This document shows positions 45,385-54,500 of a stretch of 64,000 nt of DNA, one piece after another (the stretch's first letter is position 1; the number at the start of each line of letters is the position of its first letter). A program made the translations under genes and the position numbers. Location of the stretch: NCBI RefSeq assembly GCF_004570845.1, contig NZ_SPQZ01000008.1:59733-123732 (forward strand), read 5' to 3'. The notes beneath the pieces were generated by a model. That model was not told the origin of the DNA and did not search any database. It was given only the letters and a program-made list of their open reading frames with translations. The DNA comes from Orlajensenia leifsoniae. GTDB lineage: Bacteria > Actinomycetota > Actinomycetes > Actinomycetales > Microbacteriaceae.

Positions 45385-45420
45385 TCGTTCTGCTCGTTCT
45401 GCTCGTTCTGCTCGTTCTGA
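45385..45420. repeat. Four tandem 9-bp repeats in the SDR gene leader
   Basis: Four copies of TCGTTCTGC (the last ends in A) run from 45385 to 45420. On the transcribed - strand they read GCAGAACGA and sit directly upstream of the ribosome binding site CAGAAGGAG, which looks like a variant of the same unit. Slippage could change the leader length. Confidence 0.88.
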
Positions 45421-45477
45421 TGTCTTGATGGTCCCGAAGTTCCTGGCGGCCCTGCTGGTCCCGGCCACGACGGGCCG

Positions 45478-46656
45478 TCAGCCCAGGCGCTCGATGATCG
45501 TCGCGTTCGCCATCCCGCCGCCCTCGCACATCGTCTGCAGGCCGTAGCGACCGCCGCCGCGCTCGAGGGAGTTGACGAGGGTGGCGAGCAGTCGCGTGCC
45601 CGACGATCCGAGCGCATGCCCCAGCGCGATGGCCCCGCCCTGGGGGTTGAGCGTCGCCGGATCGGCCTCGAGCTCCTCCAGCCAGAGCAGCGGCACGGGC
45701 GCGAACGCCTCGTTCACCTCGGAGACGGCCACGTCGCCGATGGTGAGGCCGGCCCGGTCGAGAACCTTCCGCGTCGCCGGGACGACGCCCGTGAGCATCA
45801 GCAGCGGATCGCTGCCCGTCACCGCGAAGGCATGGAACCTGGCGCGCGGGGTGAGGCCGAGCTCGGCGGCCCGCGCGCTGCTCATGATGAGTGCGGCCGA
45901 GGCGCCATCCGTCAGCGGCGAGGAATTGCCCGGCGTGATGCGCCAGTCGATCTCGGGGAACCGAGCCGCCAGTTCCTCCGTGCGGAACGCCGGATTCAGT
46001 CCGGAGAGACCGGATGCCGTCGTGCCGGCGCGTACGGTCTCATCGACGAGCGACTCCACGCCGCCCACCGCGACGAGCTCGCGGTCGAAGTCCCCCCGCG
46101 CCGCGGCCGCGGCGGCCTTGGCGTGCGACCCGGCCGAGAACGCGTCGAGGTGGTCGCGCCCGAAGTCGTGGCGGGCGGCGATCAGCTCGGCCGAGACGCC
46201 CTGTCCGACGAGGCCGTCGGGGAAGCGATCGGCCATGCGCGCGCCGTACGGCGACTGGGTGCCCAGCGACGAGCCGAGCGGGACCCTGCTCATCGACTCC
46301 ACACCGCACGCGATCACGATGTCGTAGGCACCGGCGATCACGCCCTGCGCCGCGAACGAGGCTGCCTGCTGGCTCGAACCGCACTGGCGATCGACCGTCG
46401 TGCCGGGAACGCTCACCGGGAATCCGGCCGAGAGCACCGCATTCCGCACGACGTTGTAGCTCTGCTCCCCCACCTGGCTGACGCATCCGCCGATCACGTC
46501 GTCGATCAGCACGGGATCGAGGGCGGACCTGTCCACGAGCTCGCGCAGCACTCCGGCGAGGAGGTCGACAGGGTGCACGTGCGACAGCATCCCGCCGGGC
46601 TTGCCACGCCCGCTCGGAGTCCGCACGACGTCGACGATGACGGCGTCTCTCATCAT
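45478..46656 (-). CDS. Acetyl-CoA acetyltransferase / 3-ketoacyl-CoA thiolase
   Basis: This is a 392-residue thiolase. The acyl-accepting cysteine is in TTVDRQCGSSQQA (about residues 83-95). NEAFAPVPLLW is around 325. The active-site His is in NPQGGAIALGHALGSSGTRLL (about 345-365), and the second Cys in QTMCEGGGMANATIIE near the C-terminus. All catalytic residues are present. It could make acetoacetyl-CoA or cleave 3-ketoacyl-CoA; the neighbouring hydroxyacyl-CoA dehydrogenase-like gene favours beta-oxidation. The first of two adjacent ATGs (46656) is taken as start because a -10 box lies 7 nt upstream. The gap to the SDR gene holds the 9-bp repeats. Confidence 0.93.
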   Translation of the reverse strand: MMRDAVIVDVVRTPSGRGKPGGMLSHVHPVDLLAGVLRELVDRSALDPVLIDDVIGGCVSQVGEQSYNVVRNAVLSAGFPVSVPGTTVDRQCGSSQQAASFAAQGVIAGAYDIVIACGVESMSRVPLGSSLGTQSPYGARMADRFPDGLVGQGVSAELIAARHDFGRDHLDAFSAGSHAKAAAAAARGDFDRELVAVGGVESLVDETVRAGTTASGLSGLNPAFRTEELAARFPEIDWRITPGNSSPLTDGASAALIMSSARAAELGLTPRARFHAFAVTGSDPLLMLTGVVPATRKVLDRAGLTIGDVAVSEVNEAFAPVPLLWLEELEADPATLNPQGGAIALGHALGSSGTRLLATLVNSLERGGGRYGLQTMCEGGGMANATIIERLG

Positions 46657-46663
46657 GGCCCCC

Positions 46664-46669
46664 AGCCTA
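46664..46669 (-). promoter_or_regulatory. -10 box of the thiolase gene (leaderless)
   Basis: On the - strand TAGGCT is followed after 7 nt (GGGGGCC) by the ATG at 46656. Confidence 0.45.
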
Positions 46670-46795
46670 TTCCTGCGATCGGGGCGGCAGGGGCGACGGA
46701 TGCGGCGTGACATGAGGCACGGGTGCCGGAGGCGGATGCTCCTCCTGATCGGGCACGAGCGCAAGGGGTCGATCCTCTCGTTCCGCCTCCCTACC

Positions 46796-46825
46796 GTGGA
46801 GTGGTTCGAAGTGGAGTGGTTCGAA
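46796..46825. repeat. 15-bp tandem duplication in the MFS gene leader
   Basis: GTGGAGTGGTTCGAA occurs twice in direct tandem (46796-46810, 46811-46825). The second copy runs into the ribosome binding site GAAGGAG, so the duplication lies at the translation start region of the following MFS gene. Confidence 0.92.
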
Positions 46826-46835
46826 GGAGAACGGC

Positions 46836-48293
46836 ATGACGACAACCGACACCGCGAAGATCATCCGCACGAACATCCCCGGCCGCATGGACCGGCTTCC
46901 GTGGGCGCGCTGGCATTGGATGGTCGTTATCGGCCTCGGCACCGTCTGGATCCTCGACGGCCTCGAGGTCACGATCGTCGGATCGATCGCCGGCCGCCTC
47001 ACCGAGGAGGACAGCGGACTCGGCCTCACGACGGCCCAGATCGGTCTCGCGGCGGCCATCTACGTGGCAGGCGCGTGCACGGGTTCGCTGGTCTTCGGCT
47101 ACCTCACCGACAGGTTCGGCCGCAAGAAGCTGTTCATCATCACCCTCGGCGTCTACCTGGCCGCGACGGTGGCCACGGCGTTCTCCTTCAACCCGCTGTT
47201 CTTCTTCATCTGCCGCTTCTTCACCGGAGCAGGCATCGGCGGCGAGTACGCGGCCATCAACTCCGCCATCGACGAGCTCATCCCGGCCCGGCACCGCGGC
47301 AAGATCGACCTCGCCATCAACGGCTCGTACTGGCTCGGCACCGCGTTCGGCGCCATCCTGTCGGTGTTCCTGCTCAACACGGCGATCTTCCCGCCCGAGC
47401 TCGGCTGGCGCATCGCGTTCGGCCTGGGCGCGGTGCTCGGCCTCTGCATCCTGTTCGTGCGACGCAACGTTCCCGAGTCGCCGCGCTGGCTGTTCATCCA
47501 CCGCGATCTCAAGAGCGCCGAGACGATCGTCGACGATGTCGAGAAGCAGGTCACGGAGTCGACGGGCGAGAAGCTCGAGGAGGTCGACGACTACCTCGAG
47601 ATCAAGCAGCGCAAGAGCACGGGCTTCGGCGAGATCGTACGCGTCGGCGTCACGAAGTATCCGAAGCGCTTCGTTCTCGGACTCTCGCTCTTCATCGGCC
47701 AGGCCTTCCTCTACAACGCGGTGTTCTTCACCTACGCCCTCGTGCTCACCGAGCTGTTCGACGTTCCGGTCGACGTGGCTCCGTGGTCGCTCGTGCCCAT
47801 CGCCATCGGAAACTTCCTCGGCCCGCTCCTGCTCGGCCGCTTCTTCGACACCATCGGCCGCCGCGTGATGATCTCGAGCTGCTACATCGGGTCGGGTGTG
47901 CTGCTCGTCGTCACCGGCATCCTGTTCCAGAATGAAGTCCTGGATGCCGTCACCCTCACCGTCTGCTGGGTCATCGTGTTCTTCTTCGCCTCCGCCGGAG
48001 CCAGCGCCGCCTACCTCACCGTGAGCGAGATCTTCCCGATGGAGACCCGCGCCATGGCCATCGCCTTCTTCTACGCCGTCGGCACCGGCCTCGGCGGCAT
48101 CATCGGTCCGATCCTGTTCGGCCAGTTCATCGAAGACGGCATCGGGGCCGTGGCGTTCGGCTACTACATCGGCGCCGTTCTCATGATCGCCGCCGGCCTC
48201 GTCGAGGTGTTCCTCGGCGTCGATGCCGAGAACAGGTCGCTGGAGGACATCGCCACGCCCCTCAGCGTGAACTCCGACACGAGCGAACAATAG
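46836..48293 (+). CDS. MFS transporter (sugar/organic acid porter type)
   Basis: This 485-residue, 12-helix MFS protein has a cytosolic N-terminus of ~28 residues. Helix 1 contains [21 protein letters not shown], a DGxExTxxG-like entry motif of aromatic-acid and related porters. The loop 2-3 motif [13 protein letters not shown] is at about residues 88-100, and [29 protein letters not shown] lies in helix 4 and the following loop. [12 protein letters not shown] precedes a ~60-residue charged central loop. [13 protein letters not shown] is the second-half copy of the loop motif. Substrate is not determined. The ATG at 46836 has GAAGGAGAA upstream, created within the duplicated leader. Confidence 0.87.
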   Translation: MTTTDTAKIIRTNIPGRMDRLPWARWHWMVVIGLGTVWILDGLEVTIVGSIAGRLTEEDSGLGLTTAQIGLAAAIYVAGACTGSLVFGYLTDRFGRKKLFIITLGVYLAATVATAFSFNPLFFFICRFFTGAGIGGEYAAINSAIDELIPARHRGKIDLAINGSYWLGTAFGAILSVFLLNTAIFPPELGWRIAFGLGAVLGLCILFVRRNVPESPRWLFIHRDLKSAETIVDDVEKQVTESTGEKLEEVDDYLEIKQRKSTGFGEIVRVGVTKYPKRFVLGLSLFIGQAFLYNAVFFTYALVLTELFDVPVDVAPWSLVPIAIGNFLGPLLLGRFFDTIGRRVMISSCYIGSGVLLVVTGILFQNEVLDAVTLTVCWVIVFFFASAGASAAYLTVSEIFPMETRAMAIAFFYAVGTGLGGIIGPILFGQFIEDGIGAVAFGYYIGAVLMIAAGLVEVFLGVDAENRSLEDIATPLSVNSDTSEQ

Positions 48294-48303
48294 GATGGCG
48301 CCT

Positions 48304-48612
48304 ATGACCACGACGACCCAGCTGCGCCTGTACGACCTCGTTCCGACCGAGGTCGACGCCTTCATCGAATGGTGGAACGCCCGGCTCGTCCCGGCCCGCG
48401 CGGCCCACGGCTTCGTCGTCGAGTTCGCCTACCTCGATCGTGACGCGTCCAAGTTCAGTTGGGCCCTGAGCCTGCCGACGGATGCCGCGGGCTTCGCAGC
48501 AGCAGAGGCCACGTACATGACGTCGCCCGAGCGCGAGTCGGCGTTCGACGGCGTTCCGCAGCGGGTGGCCTCCAGCCACGTCGCCCTCGTCGACGCGATA
48601 TCTGTTCGCTGA
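48304..48612 (+). CDS. NIPSNAP-like small protein
   Basis: This is a 102-residue single-domain protein (dimeric alpha/beta barrel type). TQLRLYDLVPTEVDAFIEWWNARLVPARAAHGF and ATYMTSPERESAF fit the NIPSNAP/DUF1330-like ferredoxin-fold family; no catalytic residue is evident and the role is unknown. An in-frame ATG at 48295 exists, but TAGGAT (48291-48296), overlapping the MFS stop codon, is a good -10 box 7 nt before the ATG at 48304, so I take the latter as a leaderless start. The stop lies inside a palindromic intergenic repeat. Confidence 0.62.
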   Translation: MTTTTQLRLYDLVPTEVDAFIEWWNARLVPARAAHGFVVEFAYLDRDASKFSWALSLPTDAAGFAAAEATYMTSPERESAFDGVPQRVASSHVALVDAISVR

Positions 48613-48700
48613 GGCCCGGACGAAGTCCGCGGCCGAAGCGCATCGGCGCTGCCGCAGCACTGAGAACGCATCGAACGCGGACTTCGTCCGGTCCTCAGCG
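48607..48700. repeat. Inverted pair of the palindromic intergenic repeat (copy C)
   Basis: Arms 48607-48631 and 48676-48700 (25 nt each) are inverted copies with one mismatch; each also folds on its own (CGGAC-GAA-GTCCG). The left arm matches the repeat at 33498-33522 exactly. The arrangement resembles a BIME (paired REP-like units), and it overlaps the stop of the NIPSNAP-like gene. Confidence 0.85.
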
Positions 48701-48744
48701 GCCGGAACAAGGAATGAATTCGCCCCCATGACGTTGCCTTCAGA

Positions 48745-50193
48745 ATGACGAGTGCACCACTGTCGGTGGGGTTCCGCTCGGAGCGCGGGCCGATCCTCAT
48801 CGCCCTCATGCTCGCGACGGGCCTCATCGCGATCGATTCGACCATCCTCGCCACGGCCGTCCCGTCGGTGGTGGCCGATCTCGGCGACTTCACCCAGTTC
48901 CCGTGGCTGTTCTCGATCTACCTGCTGGCGCAGGCCGTCTCGGTGCCCATCTACTCCAAGCTGTCGGACACCGTCGGTCGCAAGCCGATCATCCTCGTCG
49001 GCATCGGACTCTTCCTGCTCGGCTCCATCCTCTGCGGCTTCGCGTGGAGCATGCCCGCCCTCATCGCCTTCCGTGCCGTGCAGGGCCTCGGCGCCGGAGC
49101 GGTGCTCCCCACCTCGATCACCATCGTGGGCGACCTGTACTCGCTCGCCGAGCGCGCCAAGGTGCAGGGCTACATCGCCAGCGTCTGGGCGATCTCCTCC
49201 GTGGTCGGGCCGGCCCTCGGCGGCGTGTTCAGCCAGTTCGTCTCGTGGCGCTGGATCTTCTTCGTGAACATCCCGCTGTGCATCATCGCGGGCTGGCGCC
49301 TCATCCGCTCCTTCCACGAGAAGATCGAGCCCCGCCGCCACCGCATCGACTACGCCGGCGCCGTCACCCTCACCATCGCCCTGACGGCGATCATCATGGC
49401 TCTGCTCGAGGGCGGGCAGGCGTGGGCCTGGAACTCGGTGCCGAGCTTCGCCGCGTTCGGCGTCGGAGCGATCGCCCTCGTGGCGTTCGTGCTCATCGAG
49501 CAGCGCGCCGCCGAGCCGATCATCCCGCTCGGCATCTTCACGCGACGTCTCATCGTCACGACGACCTTCATCTCGCTCGGCGTCGGCGCCATCCTCATCG
49601 GTCTCACGTCCTACGTGCCGACCTACCTCGAGACCACGCTGGGAGTTGTCCCCATCATCTCCGGCCTCGCCGTCGCAGCGCTCACCCTCGGCTGGCCCAT
49701 CTCGGCGGCACTCGCCGGGCGTCTCTACCTGCGCATCGGATTCAGGTCCACGGTGCTCATCGGCATCGCCATCGCCGTGGTCGGCGCCATCGGCGTCACG
49801 CTCGTGGCGCCGCATCCGAACACCATCCTCGTCGCCCTGTCGTGCTTCGTGATCGGCTTCGGGCTCGGATGGGTGGCGGCGCCCAGCCTCATCGCGGCGC
49901 AGTCATCGGTGGCGTGGGGCGAACGCGGCGTCATCACCGGAACGAACATGTTCGCCCGCTCGGCCGGCAGCGCCGTCGGGGTCGCCGTCTTCGGCGCCAT
50001 CGCGAACACCATCATCGCGGCCTCCCCGAACGGCGAGGCCGACAAGGCGGCGGTGGCGGATGCCGCGACCGCCGTGTTCCTCGCGGTCACGGTGGCCGCG
50101 GCGCTCACGGTCATCGCCGCGCTGGCCATGCCCCGCGCGAGCGCTCACGACCTCGAGTACGTGGCACCGGCCGAGGAGACCGCCGGCCCCTGA
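48745..50193 (+). CDS. MFS multidrug transporter, DHA2 (14-helix) type
   Basis: This 482-residue exporter has about 14 hydrophobic segments. Helix 1 carries GLIAIDSTILATAVPSVVADL, the DHA2 (EmrB/QacA) motif D1. The loop 2-3 motif SKLSDTVGRKPIILVGI is at about residues 72-88. RAVQGLGAGAVLPTSITIVGDLY lies in helix 4, and the antiporter motif C appears as WAISSVVGPALGGVF (about 150-164). This pattern indicates a proton-driven drug or metabolite exporter. No regulator is adjacent. Start: ATG at 48745 without a strong ribosome binding site. It converges on der, with a 183-bp gap containing tandem repeats. Confidence 0.88.
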   Translation: MTSAPLSVGFRSERGPILIALMLATGLIAIDSTILATAVPSVVADLGDFTQFPWLFSIYLLAQAVSVPIYSKLSDTVGRKPIILVGIGLFLLGSILCGFAWSMPALIAFRAVQGLGAGAVLPTSITIVGDLYSLAERAKVQGYIASVWAISSVVGPALGGVFSQFVSWRWIFFVNIPLCIIAGWRLIRSFHEKIEPRRHRIDYAGAVTLTIALTAIIMALLEGGQAWAWNSVPSFAAFGVGAIALVAFVLIEQRAAEPIIPLGIFTRRLIVTTTFISLGVGAILIGLTSYVPTYLETTLGVVPIISGLAVAALTLGWPISAALAGRLYLRIGFRSTVLIGIAIAVVGAIGVTLVAPHPNTILVALSCFVIGFGLGWVAAPSLIAAQSSVAWGERGVITGTNMFARSAGSAVGVAVFGAIANTIIAASPNGEADKAAVADAATAVFLAVTVAAALTVIAALAMPRASAHDLEYVAPAEETAGP

Positions 50194-50212
50194 GCGGTGC
50201 GGCCAAGCCGCT

Positions 50213-50246
50213 GCACCGAGTCGGTGCGCCGAGTCGGTGCGCCGAG
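50213..50246. repeat. 13-bp tandem repeat with hairpin potential
   Basis: CCGAGTCGGTGCG occurs twice in tandem (50216-50228, 50229-50241) and again partly at 50242-50246. The bases GCACCGA-G-TCGGTGC (50213-50227) form a 7-bp hairpin. It lies 20 bases after the MFS stop and may act as its terminator. Confidence 0.75.
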
Positions 50247-50376
50247 CACAACTGCCGCCCACCACCATGCGAAGGCGATCCAACCCCGTGTGAAGCAACG
50301 GCCCGCCGCAGCCCGGAGATCCGGGAGCGACAGGCCGAGGATGCCTCCACACGGAAGGGCGCGACACGAGCGCGAG

Positions 50377-51888
50377 CTAGCGCGTGCGCTTCTCGCGGAC
50401 GCGCATGTTCAGCACGATCGGCGTTCCCTCGAAGCCGTAGATCTCGCGCAGACGACGCTGGATGTAGCGACGGTAGCCCGGGTCGAGGAAGCCGGTCGTG
50501 AACACGACGAATGTCGGCGGACGACTCGCGGCCTGCGTTCCGAACAGGATGCGCGGCTGCTTTCCACCGCGCACGGGGTGCGGATGCGCCGCCGTGAGCT
50601 CGGCGAGGAACGCATTGAACTTGCCCGTGGGGATGCGGGTGTCCCACGATTCGAGCGCGAGCTCGAGGGCGGGAACGAGCTTCTCGATGTGGCGTCCGGT
50701 GCGGGCGGAGATGTTCACGCGCGGGGCCCATGCCACGTGCGCGAGGTCCTGCTCGATCTCGCGCTCGAGGTAGCGGCGGCGGTCGTCGTCGAGCAGGTCC
50801 CACTTGTTGAACGCGAGCACGAGCGCACGGCCCGACTCGAGCACCAGGTCGATGATGCGCACGTCCTGCTCGCTGATGGGCTGGGAGACGTCGAGCATGA
50901 CCACGGCGACCTCGGCCTTCTCGAGCGCTGCGCTGGTGCGCAGCGACGCGTAGAAGTCGGCACCCTGGGCGAGGTGGACGCGGCGACGGATGCCGGCGGT
51001 GTCGACGAAGCGCCAGACCTTGCCGCCCAGCTCGACCTGCTCGTCGACGGGGTCGCGGGTGGTTCCGGCGAGGTCGTTGACGACGACGCGCTCCTCGCCG
51101 GCCGACTTGTTCAGCAGGCTGGACTTGCCGACGTTCGGGCGACCGAGGATCGCGACGCGGCGGGGTCCGCCCACCTCGTCCTTGGCGACGGCCGACACGG
51201 CCGGAAGCACCTTGAGCATGGTGTCGAGCAGATCGGCGACGCCACGGCCGTGCAGGGCGGAGACGGGGTAGGGCTCGCCGAGTCCGAGGTTCCACAGGGC
51301 TGCGGCATCCGGTTCCCGGCGAACATCGTCGACCTTGTTGGCGACGAGGAAGACGGGCTTCTTGGCCTTGCGCAGCATGCGCACGACCTGCTCGTCGGTC
51401 GAGGTGGCGCCGACAGTGGCGTCGACGACGAACATGACGATGTCGGAGAGGTCGATGGCCACCTCGGCCTGCGCCGCCACGGAGGCGTCGATGCCCTTGG
51501 CGTCGGGCTCCCATCCGCCGGTGTCGACGAGGGTGAAGCGACGGTCGTTCCACTCGCCCTTGTAGTTCACGCGGTCGCGGGTGACGCCGGGGGTGTCCTC
51601 GACGACGGCCTCGCGGCGGCCGAGGATGCGGTTCACGAGCGCTGACTTGCCCACGTTCGGTCGCCCGACGATCGCGATGACCGGCAGCGCCGGCAGGTAG
51701 CGGATGGCGTCGGGGTCCTCGGTGACGGTGTCGAGGACGTCGAAGTCGTCGTCCTCGAGGTCGTAGGCGTCGAGCCCGCGACGGAGGGCCGCGGCGCGCT
51801 GGGCTGCCGCCTCCTCGTCGACGTCGGCCAGACGCGAGGCGAGGGCGCCGTCGACGTCTTCGTAGTCGTCGTTTTCGTCGGTGCTCAT
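50377..51888 (-). CDS. der: Ribosome biogenesis GTPase Der (EngA)
   Basis: This 503-residue protein has two tandem G domains and a KH-like C-terminus. G1 motifs are [16 protein letters not shown] (about residues 74-89) and [14 protein letters not shown] (about 245-258). DTGG and DTAG are the G3 motifs, and NKVD and NKWD the G4 motifs. The ~65-residue acidic N-terminal extension ([23 protein letters not shown]) is typical of actinobacterial Der. It acts in maturation of the 50S subunit. Its ATG overlaps the cmk stop by 4 bp, the usual cmk-der coupling. Confidence 0.96.
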   Translation of the reverse strand: MSTDENDDYEDVDGALASRLADVDEEAAAQRAAALRRGLDAYDLEDDDFDVLDTVTEDPDAIRYLPALPVIAIVGRPNVGKSALVNRILGRREAVVEDTPGVTRDRVNYKGEWNDRRFTLVDTGGWEPDAKGIDASVAAQAEVAIDLSDIVMFVVDATVGATSTDEQVVRMLRKAKKPVFLVANKVDDVRREPDAAALWNLGLGEPYPVSALHGRGVADLLDTMLKVLPAVSAVAKDEVGGPRRVAILGRPNVGKSSLLNKSAGEERVVVNDLAGTTRDPVDEQVELGGKVWRFVDTAGIRRRVHLAQGADFYASLRTSAALEKAEVAVVMLDVSQPISEQDVRIIDLVLESGRALVLAFNKWDLLDDDRRRYLEREIEQDLAHVAWAPRVNISARTGRHIEKLVPALELALESWDTRIPTGKFNAFLAELTAAHPHPVRGGKQPRILFGTQAASRPPTFVVFTTGFLDPGYRRYIQRRLREIYGFEGTPIVLNMRVREKRTR

Positions 51889-52568
51889 GTTGATGCCTCC
51901 TCGATGACCGTGATCACGGCATCGACAGTTCGATTGAAATCCAGATGGGTGGAATCGACGGTGGTCACACCGTCAGCGGCGTTCAGGAAGTCGACGACTC
52001 GGGCATCCGCCCTGTCACGCTCCGCCAGTGCTCGACCGACGGAATCCGCGGCGAGATCGGTCAGCTCAGCCGACCTTCTCGCCATTCTAACGGTCTCATC
52101 GGCTGTGAGAAGAATGCGAACGGGGGCGTCAGGGGCCACGATCGTGGTGATGTCGCGGCCTTCGATCACGATTCCGGGCCGATCCACAGCTGCGGCGATG
52201 CTCCGGAACATGGCCACGAGGTGTGCGCGCACCTCGGGCACCCGCGCGACGGCGCTCACGACGGCAGCGACACGGGGCTCGCGGATGGCCTCGGTCACGT
52301 CGTCCTCCCCCACCCGCACGCTGTAGCCGTCGGGGTCGGTTCCGATCGAGTAGTCGAAGTCGTCGAGCAGTGCGACGACGGATGCGGCACTCTCGGTGTC
52401 GGCGCCACGGTCGAGTGCGAGCCACGCGAGGGCGCGGTATGCGGCACCGGTGTCGAGGAAGCCGTAGCCGAGGCGCCGTGCGACGGCCTTGCTCACGCTG
52501 GACTTGCCGCTGCCCGCAGGTCCGTCGATGGCGACGACGACGGGAGCGACGGTGGGAGTGGAGTTCAT
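51885..52568 (-). CDS. cmk: Cytidylate kinase
   Basis: This 227-residue P-loop kinase phosphorylates CMP and dCMP. Walker A is [20 protein letters not shown] (about residues 14-33), followed by [17 protein letters not shown]. The NMP-binding and lid regions contain [21 protein letters not shown] and [25 protein letters not shown]. Length is normal. It is coupled to der by a 4-bp overlap and lies 6 bp after tyrA. Confidence 0.94.
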   Translation of the reverse strand: MNSTPTVAPVVVAIDGPAGSGKSSVSKAVARRLGYGFLDTGAAYRALAWLALDRGADTESAASVVALLDDFDYSIGTDPDGYSVRVGEDDVTEAIREPRVAAVVSAVARVPEVRAHLVAMFRSIAAAVDRPGIVIEGRDITTIVAPDAPVRILLTADETVRMARRSAELTDLAADSVGRALAERDRADARVVDFLNAADGVTTVDSTHLDFNRTVDAVITVIEEAST

Positions 52569-52574
52569 GTTCGG

Positions 52575-53660
52575 CTATCCGGCAATCCGCCAGCCGCGGG
52601 CGGCCAGCTCGGTGGTGAGGTGTTCGACGGTCTCGGGCAGCACGGCGATCTCCGCGAGGCCGACCTGAATGCCGGGCGCGTGCTCGAGGCGGAGGTCCTC
52701 GAGGTTCACGCCGATCTCGCCGATCTCGGCGAGCAGGCGCGCCAGCTGTCCCGGACTGTCGTCGACCATCACGGTCAGGGTGGTGAAGCGCTTGTCGGTG
52801 CCGTGCTTTCCGGGCAGGCGGGCCACGCCGACGTTGCCGCCGGCGAGCTCCTCGGCCACGCGACGCCGGGCCCCCGGCGCCTCGGGGTCGTCGAGGGCTC
52901 CGATGAAGCGGTCGAGGTCGTCGCGGTAGGCCACGAGGATGTCACGCACCGGCGCGGCGTTCGCCCCGAGGATCTGAACCCACAGGTCGGGGTCGCTCGC
53001 GGCCACGCGGGTGACATCGCGAACGCCCTGGCCGGCGAGGTTCACCGCAGCGCTCGGCGCGTCGATGAATCGCCGCGCCATGAGACTGGAGATCACCTGC
53101 GGCACGTGGGAGATGAGGGCGACGCCGGCGTCGTGCTGCTCGGGCGTCATCTCCACGAGGGTCGCGCCGAGGTCGAGGATGAGGTCGTCGATCGCGCCGG
53201 CACGCTGGTAGCTGATGGCGTCGTGTGCGGCGACCACCCACGGGCGTCCCACGAAGAGATCGGCGCGTCCGCCGAGCGGGCCGCCCCGTTCGCGGCCGGC
53301 CATCGGATGCGAGCCGATGTAGCGGCTGAGGTCCGCGCCGAGTTCGGCGAGCTCGGACAGAACAGCCAGTTTCACGCTGGCGACATCGGTCACGATCGCG
53401 TCGGGGAATGCGGCGAGCTCTGCGGCGACGACGGATGCCGTCACGTCGGGCGGCGTCGCCACCACGATGAGCTGCGGTGCGTCACCGGCAGCGGCCCGGC
53501 GACCCGCGCCGAGGTCGACGGCGATGCTCACGTGGGTCGGCGAGGCGTCGGCGAGGATCACGTCGATGCCCCGTGCGGTCAGGCCGAGGCCGACACTGGT
53601 GCCGAGCAGGCCGGCACCCACGACGCGCACGGGTCCGATGAGGCGGGACTCCACGACCAC
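52575..53660 (-). CDS. tyrA: Prephenate dehydrogenase with ACT domain
   Basis: This 361-residue enzyme of tyrosine synthesis oxidatively decarboxylates prephenate to 4-hydroxyphenylpyruvate. The NAD motif is VRVVGAGLLGTSVGLGL (about residues 11-27). The catalytic region includes GSHPMAGRERGGP (about 115-127, His). A helical dimerisation domain follows, then a C-terminal ACT domain (about 290-361, FTTLTVMVDDSPGQLARLLAEIGEIGVNLEDL), which probably senses an amino acid (tyrosine feedback). The GTG start directly abuts the rluB stop. Its place between rluB and cmk is common in actinobacteria. Confidence 0.92.
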   Translation of the reverse strand: MVVESRLIGPVRVVGAGLLGTSVGLGLTARGIDVILADASPTHVSIAVDLGAGRRAAAGDAPQLIVVATPPDVTASVVAAELAAFPDAIVTDVASVKLAVLSELAELGADLSRYIGSHPMAGRERGGPLGGRADLFVGRPWVVAAHDAISYQRAGAIDDLILDLGATLVEMTPEQHDAGVALISHVPQVISSLMARRFIDAPSAAVNLAGQGVRDVTRVAASDPDLWVQILGANAAPVRDILVAYRDDLDRFIGALDDPEAPGARRRVAEELAGGNVGVARLPGKHGTDKRFTTLTVMVDDSPGQLARLLAEIGEIGVNLEDLRLEHAPGIQVGLAEIAVLPETVEHLTTELAARGWRIAG

Positions 53661-54500
53661 TCAGCGACCTCCGGCGTTCTTCTCGGCATCCTGATCGGCG
53701 CCGTTCTCGGTGTCCTGTCCGACGCCCTTCTCGGCTCCCCTCTCGGCACCGTCCCGCGAGAGCGTGAGCACCTGGCCGAGCTCGGCCGAGGTGAGCGGAC
53801 GGATCTGTCCGATCTGCAGCGTTCCGAGGTGCAGCGGCCCGAACTGGCGGCGCACGAGGTCGATGACGGGATGCCCGACGGCGTCCAGCATCCGTCGCAC
53901 GATCCGGTTGCGACCGGAATGCAGGGTGATCTCGACCAGGCTCGACGTCGAGTCCGAGGCGCTCGTCATCAGTCGCGCCTTGTCGGCGGCGATCGGGCCG
54001 TCCTCGAGGTCGATGCCGCGGGTGAGGGTGGCGATGGTCTGGGGGCTCACGCGCCCCTCGACCTTGGCGATGTAGGTCTTCGCAACGCCGAACGACGGAT
54101 GCGCCAGCGTGTGGGCCAGGTCGCCGTCGTTCGTCATGATGAGCAGTCCCGTGGTCTCGGCATCGAGTCGCCCGACGTTGAAGATGCGCTCCTCGTACTG
54201 CTCGGCCCAGTAGCTCAGGTCGGTGCGGCCGCGCTCGTCGCGCATCGAGGAGTACACGCCTGCCGGCTTGTTGAGCATGAGGTACAGCTTGGTGTTGTCG
54301 AGCTGCACGGCGATGTTGTCGACGGCCACGAGGTCGGTCTCGGGGTGGATGCGGCGCCCGAGTTCGGTGACGACGGTGCCGTTCACCCGCACCCGACCCG
54401 CCACGATGAGGTCTTCCGACACCCGGCGCGAGGCTACGCCGGCACTGGCCAGCACCTTCTGCAATCGGATGCCGTCGTCTGCTGGATTATCGGATGTCAC
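53661..54500 (-). CDS. rluB: 23S rRNA pseudouridine synthase RluB
   Basis: This 279-residue protein is of the RsuA/RluB family. An S4 RNA-binding domain lies at about residues 10-60 (IRLQKVLASAGVASRRVSEDLIVAGRVRVNG). The catalytic core includes the Asp in VGRLDAETTGLLIMTNDGDLAHTLAHPSFGVAKTY (about 105-139). The C-terminus is a low-complexity acidic tail (ERGAEKGVGQDTENGADQDAEK). RluB isomerises a uridine in the 23S peptidyl-transferase region. The GTG start overlaps the scpB stop by 14 bp. Confidence 0.93.
   Translation of the reverse strand: MTSDNPADDGIRLQKVLASAGVASRRVSEDLIVAGRVRVNGTVVTELGRRIHPETDLVAVDNIAVQLDNTKLYLMLNKPAGVYSSMRDERGRTDLSYWAEQYEERIFNVGRLDAETTGLLIMTNDGDLAHTLAHPSFGVAKTYIAKVEGRVSPQTIATLTRGIDLEDGPIAADKARLMTSASDSTSSLVEITLHSGRNRIVRRMLDAVGHPVIDLVRRQFGPLHLGTLQIGQIRPLTSAELGQVLTLSRDGAERGAEKGVGQDTENGADQDAEKNAGGR

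Noticed and set aside
45367..45468. Longer N-terminus for the SDR protein reading through the 9-bp repeats ([12 protein letters not shown]...).
   Set aside because: The Rossmann motif begins normally from the ATG at 45366, which has a good AAGGAG ribosome binding site; the extension is only translated repeat.
46657..46845. 63-residue N-terminal extension of the thiolase frame.
   Set aside because: The extension is Arg/Ser-rich without family similarity and overlaps the divergent MFS leader; a -10 box supports the ATG at 46656.
50213..50227. GCACCGAGTCGGTGC is identical to the terminal hairpin of the Streptococcus pyogenes tracrRNA.
   Set aside because: It is a short GC palindrome and part of a local 13-bp tandem repeat. 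There are no cas genes, repeats or anti-repeats nearby, so the match is coincidence.
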